From the NCBI RefSeq assembly GCF_050624435.1, contig NC_134539.1, forward strand, positions 46,284,001-46,348,000: a stretch of 64,000 bases of DNA, given 5' to 3'. Source of the DNA: Tenrec ecaudatus (taxonomy: Eukaryota > Chordata > Mammalia > Afrosoricida > Tenrecidae). A program made the translations under genes and the position numbers. The notes beneath the pieces are model-generated. The model searched no databases. It saw only the letters and a program-made list of their open reading frames with translations, and was not told the DNA's origin. Below, piece by piece: positions 12,408 through 64,000 of this stretch; position 1 is the stretch's first letter; each line of letters begins with the position of its first letter.

Positions 12408-13165
12408 GGACGGCACATGGACCCATGCGGCTTCACTGCCAGCCTGCTGCAGGGCAAGCCTGAGCCACCATTTGCCAGCTGTCCCCTCCACCTTTGTTTT
12501 CTACAGCTCAGACTCACCCCAGCCAGTTTTCTTTTCCTCTTTCATGTCTTTGTTCTCATAATTGACAAGCCACCAAGACCTCTGGGTTTTATTTTTCTCC
12601 AAATGCACTGAGGGGAAAGTTCAAACACGAGTTTCACGTGGCAGATTCCTTTTACCCATCCTCCTAGTGCGCAGAATACTGCATGTTGACATATTTGAGT
12701 GTTTTAGCATCGTTCTATTTTTGCCTCTTCTCCACCATTTTGAGATTCTAAAACATAAAAAACCTGCTGGCCTTTGATACTCAATCTGCTTCAGTCTGGC
12801 ACCACCAAAAAGTCTATTCCAAGTCACCAGGGACACTGCCTTTTGCCTGCTCACCCCACTGGGTGGAGCGTGCCCCTTCTCTCCTCCTGCTGCTGCGATG
12901 GTGTTCCTCTGACACGTGGGGGCCCCAACGCTGACTTCCTGGGGTTGTTGGCTGCAGTACAAACTGGTCGTCCTTCAGTCTGTGCTATACTTAGGGCACC
13001 AAACAAAGCCTTCCTGAGGACACGTCACTGAAGGGCAGATGTCACAAGATTAAAAACCAATTGTGGCTTGAGATTAGATACTTAGTGAATTTCAGAAAAA
13101 ATGGTTTTCATTAAGGGCTAAAAAACACAAGTACATGTTTTTAAATAAAAGAATTATTTAATACA
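12408..13165 (+). other. ABITRAM: ABITRAM 3' UTR
   Basis: The untranslated stretch runs to an AATAAA signal at 13144-13149. I see no repeat in it. Confidence 0.7.
13144..13149 (+). terminator. ABITRAM: ABITRAM poly(A) signal
   Basis: AATAAA lies about 740 bases after the stop codon, at a distance usual for a compact 3' UTR. Confidence 0.65.
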
Positions 13166-13423
13166 GAAGTCACGGTGTTCATTCTTTTTGGTTCATAGGT
13201 TATCGAAATTCTAAGTTACTCCTACCCCACCATGTTAACATTTTCCTTAAGAAAACCCTCTTCAAATACATAAGAAGTATTTTGTCAATAAGACCAAAAT
13301 ACAAATGTTCAATTAAGAAGAAAAAACATGCTTGTGTGTGCCAGTGTCATTTTCCCCAAATATGTCCACGAGACATGATACAGGGAATTGATTCTAGAAG
13401 CACCTACAGTGATGGTACGAGCC

Positions 13424-13555
13424 GTCAACTCAGAGCAGCCCCATGCGGGGTTTCTGGGCGGCTCGGCCAGCCTCTCCTGCAGAGCCACTGGTGGGTTTGA
13501 GGGCCAGCTGTGTGCTTAGCGGGCAAATGCTTTCTCAACAGCACCCCCACGTTCC
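13424..13555 (-). mobile_element. Degraded AfroSINE
   Basis: CTGGTGGGTTTGAGGGCC and TGTGCTTAGCGGGCAAA keep the reverse head, after a worn body around GTCAACTCAGAGCAGCC. Confidence 0.5.
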
Positions 13556-14004
13556 ATGATACTGATGACGCTAAGCTAACAACTGGCTCGTTCCCCTTTG
13601 GTATCACAATGAGTATTGAAGAGGGATTGTTTTAGGACAAAGATTCTGAAGCTGCTAAATGAATTGTATTTCTATTTTACATATAAAGCCACCTCATACT
13701 TCCCCATTTCTAAAATAACTTTTACTTAAGAGAATAATATTCTCGATAGTTTTGACTGCTTAAACATAAAGGTCATTGCCGAGGCTGAATGTGTAGGAGA
13801 ATGAGCAAGTTAGATTTGACCAACTCAAAATACACACCTTTAGATGCCTTATCCCTGAGCCCTTTGACAGATCTGAAGGTTTAAAAATGAGGGGATTCAT
13901 GAAAGATTTCACTGTCTTTCAAAGGCCCCTTGTACTTACTGGTCTATCTTTAAGGTGAGTCCACTAGAACAGAATTCAAATGGAAATGAAACAGTTTACT
14001 TTCG

Positions 14005-14106
14005 TCAAGCCCTGGTGCGGTCCTGGTTATGCACTGGGCTGCTGACCACGAGGCCAGCAGGGGACCCCATGAGCCACTCTTCTACACCACTCGGGTCTTG
14101 TCCTTG
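14005..14106 (+). mobile_element. AfroSINE head
   Basis: AAGCCCTGGTGCGGTCCTGG and GCACTGGGCTGCTGACCACG match the head. The body is replaced by the adjacent RTE tail sequence. Confidence 0.65.
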
Positions 14107-14110
14107 CCAG

Positions 14111-14440
14111 GTGCTGTCAAGTTGGCTCCAGCCCAGTGACCTCTGAACCACAAACACACCAGTTCCAACACATTTAGGATCTTCCTCCTTTTCCACTCAC
14201 TACCAAGCCTGGTGTCCTCTGCCGGGACTGGTCTGATAACCTGTCCAAAGTACATGAGGTAAAGTCTCGCCACCATCCTTTCCTCGAAGGAGCATTCTGG
14301 CTGTGTTTCTTCCAGAAGAAATCTGTTCTGTTGGCAGGCTACGGTACTGTCAGTATTCTTCACCAGCACCGTAATTCAAAGGCACCCCTTCTGCCGTTTT
14401 TCTCATTCCTTGTCCAGCTGTCACATACACAAGAGCCAGG
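14111..14440 (-). mobile_element. RTE (BovB-like) 3' end
   Basis: Read on the plus strand it shows GTGCTGTCAAGTTGGCTCC, GGGACTGGTCTGATAACCTG, TCCAAAGTACATGAGG, AAGGAGCATTCTGGCTGTG and CACCGTAATTCAAAGGCA, the order seen in afrotherian RTE elements. It is non-coding here. Confidence 0.8.
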
Positions 14441-14663
14441 AACATTGCACCAAGGGGTTTTTGTGTGTTTCCCTTCAGGCAGTGCGCTTGTTCCTTACTT
14501 GCAGATAGCAAAGGCTGTCCTGGACTGTCCTGAGAATCCTAAAAAAGCCTTCCCATCCCCCTACTTCTTTTGGTGCTCACAATTCAAGAAGTGCAGAATT
14601 CTTCAGGGAAAGGCTACTAAAAACAAAAACACAACCCCAAACTTCCTGCCAACAAGCCCATTC

Positions 14664-14818
14664 TAACTCAGAGTGAGCCTCCACAGGATTTCCAAGGCTA
14701 TAAATCTTCACAGATTTACAGACAACCTTAATTTTTTCCCACCAGTTGATGGGTTTGAACTGCCAACCTTGCAGTTAGTCCTCTAGCACTCACCCGACAG
14801 CACCATTGGAGCTCCTTA
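14664..14818 (-). mobile_element. AfroSINE
   Basis: TTTCCAAGGCTATAAATC, then ACCAGTTGATGGGTTTGAAC and CACCATTGGAGCTCC match the reverse complement of body, B box and head. Confidence 0.75.
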
Positions 14819-15165
14819 GGGAAGAGTGAGAGATGCAAACACTACCTTCAGATGTGTATAGGCCCAGATGGAGGATATGCCAAGAAACAACAGCTTCACA
14901 TTTTGTTAAATTTTTGTTTAATAAAGGAGGCTATGATTTTGTAGCAATCCGTTCTTACTTGCTCTCATAGAAACATGAAGTAACTGAAGTCCAAAACAAA
15001 TTCATTGTATTATATGACAAAGAAACTGAACCAGATCTTTCAAAGCATCCCCCCATAATAACAAGAACAGCTATATATTTCTACTATGGAAACATCTAAA
15101 GGAGCGTGTTTACAGTGAACATTCCAAAATAAAACCACTTAAATAAGATGAATGATTACTCGGAG

Positions 15166-15171
15166 TTTATT
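15166..15171 (-). terminator. CTNNAL1: CTNNAL1 poly(A) signal
   Basis: AATAAA on the minus strand, about 950 bases after the stop. Other signals further downstream cannot be excluded. Confidence 0.6.
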
Positions 15172-15583
15172 TTAAACAGCGTCTTAGTTCCATAGTTCTC
15201 TGTCTTTTACATCTTCCACTCCATCAATCACTACTAGAGGGAAAACTCAGAAGGTATTTCTTAAGCCAGTAACATAGTCTTGATTCCAGCTAGTATTCCG
15301 GGCGGGCCCGCCAGCTGTGCTGGAACTGCGAGCTAAAGATAGGCACCTCTGGGAAGCTCCTCTAGGAGTCTGCGCCGGGAGCCGGGGACCAGCTGGGAAG
15401 AAAAGGGCACATCCGGCGCAGTCCGTGGTTCCCGGGGGCCTTGCTGTGGCCACGGGGACCACCAGCAGGGATCACCTGGGACAGAAGGTGCAACAGGGGA
15501 GCCCTCTTCACCCTCGGCGCACAGAGGGAGTAAGGACAGCCCACAATCGACCAGACCTGCACACCAGCTGAAAACCTGTGCTG

Positions 15584-15808
15584 CAGGGCAGCTGCCAGCA
15601 CACGGCAGCTCGAGAGCCACGTGCGGCTCTTCTGAGCACGTCCATGTGGTTCTGAAGTGAAATGGAAAACATTTCAATGATATTATTCAGAAAATAGTTA
15701 TTTCATTTGTTTGTGAAAATATACTTATGGCTCTTGAATAACTTCTAAATTGTTATGAGGGGCGGGTTTGGCCCTTCAGTCTCAAAAGTTTGCTAATCTC
15801 TGTTCTAG
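15584..15808 (+). mobile_element. hAT-like element, second copy, in the CTNNAL1 3' UTR
   Basis: CGAGAGCCACGTGCGGCTC, TATTATTCAGAAAATAGTTA, ATACTTATGGCTCTTGAATA and CTCAAAAGTTTGCTAATC run parallel to the element at 5871-6073. The ends are worn and I could not find a clear target duplication. Confidence 0.65.
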
Positions 15809-16122
15809 ATGATGATGGGAAGAAAGGAGACTGCTAAGATCGGCTCATGCCGAAGGTGAACATGTTCAAAAAGCATCTTTGGGTGACAGGGCGGTGATAT
15901 TTGGTGTGGCTTCTACAGCGCGTTCTTGGAGGCAGTGTCTCCCTTTAAAGTCACACTGCAAACACAGTAACAGCAACTACCCAAAAGCTTCACAATCGGT
16001 ATTATGACAAGAAAATATCGTTTCCTTAATAAAGTTGTGGAAATTCTTACAAAGGCTCATTTTCTTTCTAAAAATGTCAGGTTGGCTGGAAGAAGTTCCA
16101 GAAATCGGATCCCAAAAGCTTC

Positions 16123-61223
<45,101 letters not shown>

Positions 61224-61328
61224 GGCTCTCCACCAGCGGCCCAACACAGCCTCCGCGCCGCTGCGGGCCCGCCGCCTAGCCGCCAGCCAGCCCGAGGCGG
61301 CGGCAGGGCTCCCGCGCCGCCCCCGAAG

Positions 61329-61590
61329 CCACGCCCCCAACCGTGCACCCGGGCCGCCCCGCCCCCTCGCGGCCCCGCCCCCAACCGTGCACGCAGGCCG
61401 CCCCGAGGTTCCGCCCCCCCGCGGCCCCGCCCCCAACAGTACACCCGGGCCGCCCCGAGGTTCTATCCCGCTCGCGGCCCCGCCCCCAACCGTACTTGCG
61501 GGCCGCCCCGAGGTTCCGCCCCCCCGAGGCCCCGCCCCAACCGTGCACGCAGGCCGCCGAGGTCCCGCCCCCTCGCGGCCCCGCCCCGGC
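61329..61590 (-). repeat. GC-box minisatellite at the CTNNAL1 promoter
   Basis: Five units of about 44-53 bp, each with CCCCGCCCCCAACCGT or a close variant followed by GGGCCGCCCCGAGGTT, and a partial sixth ending CCCCGCCCC. The anchor AAC(C/A)GT recurs at 61339, 61383, 61435, 61488 and 61539. Confidence 0.85.
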
Positions 61591-61856
61591 TCTCCCGGGG
61601 CCCGCCCATTCTCCACCCTGGCCTCCCGACTTCCAGTTCCCAGTGGGGTCACACTGGTCCACTGTTGGCAAGGGAGCTCCTAACCAGGCCTGCTCTCCTC
61701 TGGCATCTTGGGTAGGATCGACCCGCCAGGGCGGAGAACTACTTTGGCGGGATCAGGGCTACTAAAATTCTTTGAAGTACAGAGCTACTCACACATGGGG
61801 TTCAGACTGGAGGTTAACTGGTAAGAGTTGTTCACCCTACACCTTTAACCCAAAGA

Positions 61857-62008
61857 ACCCAAACTTACTGCCACACAGCCAATTCTGACTCACTGTCTTT
61901 ATAGGACAGAGAAGAACTGCTCCCTTCGGTCTCTGAGTGTAAATCTTTCATAGAGCAGAAGCCTCGTCTTTCTCAGGAGCAGCAGCTGGTGGGATGGAAA
62001 TGCTGGTT
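61857..62008 (-). mobile_element. AfroSINE body and tail
   Basis: In reverse it reads GAAAGACGAGGCTTCTGCTC, GACCGAAGGGAGCAGTTCTT and AGTGAGTCAGAATTGGCTG. The usual tRNA-like head is absent, and 5S-like sequence stands in its place. Confidence 0.8.
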
Positions 62009-62011
62009 GGG

Positions 62012-62108
62012 CTCCTGGCACTCCCTTGTGGTCTCCCATCTAAGTACTAACCAGGCTGACCCTGCTTAGCTTCTGAGATCAGAGCACCCTCAAAGTGGGA
62101 GGGCCTTG
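62012..62108 (-). pseudogene. 5S rRNA-derived sequence
   Basis: On the minus strand it reads TCTGATCTCAGAAGCTAAGC, AGGGTCAGCCTGGTTAGTAC and TTAGATGGGAGACCAC, matching most of mammalian 5S rRNA including the internal promoter. It starts at GCCAAGGCCCTCCCA, so only the first few bases are missing. It directly abuts the SINE body at 61857-62008. Confidence 0.85.
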
Positions 62109-62444
62109 GCAGGATGGTTTCTCCCTTCATATTGTCTGCCTGAGGCCCCCAACCCCAAGTATCAGACAAGCGTCATCCCAAGCACCGGTGAAATGTGACT
62201 CTGACAGTGCGTCTAGTTGGTTCTTCAGCTTGCTGACCAGTAATGCACAGAGCAGTTATTCCTATACAAATGAGAGCCATTACTTCGAGCCCCTCTCCTC
62301 TCCTCTCCAAACACGAGTATTTCCAAAGATACTGCCATGTACCAGAGGCAACAAGCCTAAGAAACAGATGGATATATTCATGAAAGGTTCGCATCGCTAG
62401 AGACAAAACTTTTTAACTGAAATGAGAACAGGTTTACCAACGGA

Positions 62445-64000
62445 TTCAGTCAACACTATTAATTTTATTTCAAAATATAAATATTTTATATTTACAAAGA
62501 AGTTTACATCAGTAGGTTGTCAAAGCAGGTTAATTAAAGCTAAGAAATAGCATTTATGTGAAAATACAGAATACTGCTGTATTTGAAAATTCCTTTTACT
62601 TTCAAACCATGCCCACTTTGCCTGAGTGCCAAGTTGATAACATTTTCAAACGGTTACATAACAATTACTAGTAAATGCACCCAATCTGGATTTCAAAGTC
62701 CAATAGTATTTTCAAGAACACTCTAAGTCATCTCAACAGGTGACATCGCAAGGGGCAAAAGGCAGGTTATCTTTGGGTTAAGTTCAAGAAAGAAATACTT
62801 TCTTGCAATAGAAAAGAAATGGTACCCTGCAGTACGCCAAAATGCTACTAAGACTCGCCTCCACATCTCCTGGTACACCATTGAACGCTCGAGAAAGAAA
62901 CTAAGAAACCAGGTGCGGAAGAAAGAATTCTGGACCTGGAGTCAGAACTCCCGTAACTGGACTCTGGCTCCATCCTTTTATGGTATAACCTTAAGGTGAG
63001 GGGAAACCACAACAAAATTTTCAGAACCTCCAGTATCTCGGTGCAGCAAGACGACATTGTTAATGCTTAACACCTGCCTCCGAGGACTCTAATGAAAATG
63101 ATAAAGTGCCATTCGAAAGCAGTATGAACAGCGTACTATCCACAGGTCATCACTGTATCTGCACACTGCTGGGGGTCCTTAAAAACTTGCAAAACTAAAC
63201 CAATACTGATGTACACACCATAGGTGGAAAACAATCTCTATACTTTAAGTATAGTTCTGGACTATGAATATACTTTCTCTCTAGTATCCCTCACTGCACT
63301 TGTTAAAGCTCATTAAAGCTTTGGGGAAGCATGGTGACAGATTTATTTACTTTTCAGTATTGCCATAAGAGGTGTCTTCTAAGGGGCAGTCCCGTTGCTC
63401 TGCTAGAGCCATGTTTCCCAAAGGAGGGTCTCTGGACACAGAGTCCACAGAGGCACTGAGTCAAGTCAATCTAGTAAACATAGTCCTTAAACCCTCCTGT
63501 AAATTCACAATACCTAACAGTGTGTTAAAAACACATACAAGTCCTTCAGTACAAAAACAAATCCAGCATTCCTCAATTTTAATTAACCACAAAGTCCACT
63601 GCCCTCCACATTTTTTTTTCCCTCCCACAACATCTATTAACATCCCAGAACTACTGCTATAAGAAATAAGAAACACCTTTTGGAAAATGCTGCTCAACCA
63701 CAGGGAAAAGGGAAAGGAGGTACTACAAGAACTACTGGGGGGCGGGAGGGGGCACAAACTAACCTCTGGTCTATTCAGAATGCTGCAGTTAACTGGCTGT
63801 TACGAGTGATTCCTTTAAGTGTGTCTAGAAAATTAAAATGTACCATCACTAGAGCACACCAATATATCTGCACATTGATTGATTCTTTAAAAACTTTCAT
63901 CTCTGAGCATTTCTTGTTGGGTACTGCAATGTTCCCGAAGCACTAATACAACCCCGAGGGAATTAGCAGTGCTACAAAGTCCTGGTGGGTGGCAAGGGGT
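62445..64000 (-). other. TMEM245: Probable TMEM245 3' UTR
   Basis: In human the minus-strand gene TMEM245, with a long 3' UTR, lies just upstream of CTNNAL1. A minus-strand AATAAA occurs at 62464-62469, and the region is AT-rich and repeat-poor. No coding sequence is visible, so the assignment rests on synteny. Confidence 0.5.
62464..62469 (-). terminator. TMEM245: Possible TMEM245 poly(A) signal
   Basis: AATAAA on the minus strand at the border between intergenic sequence and the repeat-poor 3' UTR-like region. Confidence 0.45.

Larger units (their letters stand above)
13166..15149. other. Spacer between the ABITRAM and CTNNAL1 3' ends
   Basis: About 2 kb separates the two converging poly(A) sites. 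It holds SINE pieces and an RTE 3' end. Bases 13560-13990 and 14820-15149 show nothing assignable. Confidence 0.65.
15150..16122 (-). other. CTNNAL1: CTNNAL1 3' UTR
   Basis: It runs from the stop codon to about 20 bases after AATAAA at 15166-15171. It includes a hAT-like element and a GC-rich stretch at 15290-15500. Confidence 0.65.
61680..62445. other. Intergenic region between CTNNAL1 and the next gene
   Basis: Apart from the 5S/SINE composite, no feature is visible between the CpG island and the poly(A) site near 62445. Confidence 0.6.

Noticed and set aside
61379-61590. CRISPR-like array
   Set aside because: The direct repeats are a GC-rich minisatellite in a mammalian promoter; there are no unique spacers of constant length and no cas genes.
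62012-62108. Functional 5S rRNA gene
   Set aside because: It carries many substitutions and a replaced 3' part, so it cannot be a working 5S gene.

Overview
This is a vertebrate nuclear window, almost certainly from an afrotherian mammal and most likely a tenrec (Echinops-like). It shows GT/AG-split exons with matching proteins, about thirty tRNA-derived AfroSINE copies (heads like GGAGCCCTGGTGGC, tails like ATGAGTCAGAATCAACT), RTE/BovB and L1 fragments, and a SPIN-type hAT element, a family known from tenrec but from few other mammals. The species call is inference; the mammalian and afrotherian calls are strong.

The gene order is ELP1 (minus), ABITRAM (plus), CTNNAL1 (minus), then probably the TMEM245 3' UTR (minus), as on human 9q31.3. 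Bases 1-7500 hold the 5' part of ELP1: four coding exons (1600-4230), a large first intron and a CpG-rich first exon. Bases 7300-8000 are the shared ELP1/ABITRAM promoter, split by a SINE. Bases 8000-13165 are ABITRAM, six coding exons giving 181 residues. Bases 13165-15150 are a tail-to-tail spacer with repeats. Bases 15150-61300 are CTNNAL1, nineteen coding exons summing to 2196 nt (731 residues plus stop), with a GC-box minisatellite at its promoter. Bases 61300-62445 are intergenic, and 62445-64000 look like the 3' UTR of the next minus-strand gene.

All three genes look intact. ELP1 is the Elongator scaffold for wobble-uridine tRNA modification, ABITRAM is an actin-binding nuclear protein, and CTNNAL1 (alpha-catulin) is a vinculin/alpha-catenin-family scaffold. 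Their adjacency is conserved synteny; nothing here suggests one pathway.

The unusual content is in the mobile DNA. There is a possible 5S-rRNA-headed AfroSINE (61857-62108), a SPIN element with its 8-bp target duplication, a second hAT family with one copy in the CTNNAL1 3' UTR, and intact-ORF retrocopies of RPL29 and RPL39. There are also several inverted-repeat MITEs, nested SINEs and several short tandem duplications. I found no evidence for a wholly new gene system. Repeat boundaries are by eye and good to roughly 10-20 bp; exon boundaries were checked by splice sites and reading frame.
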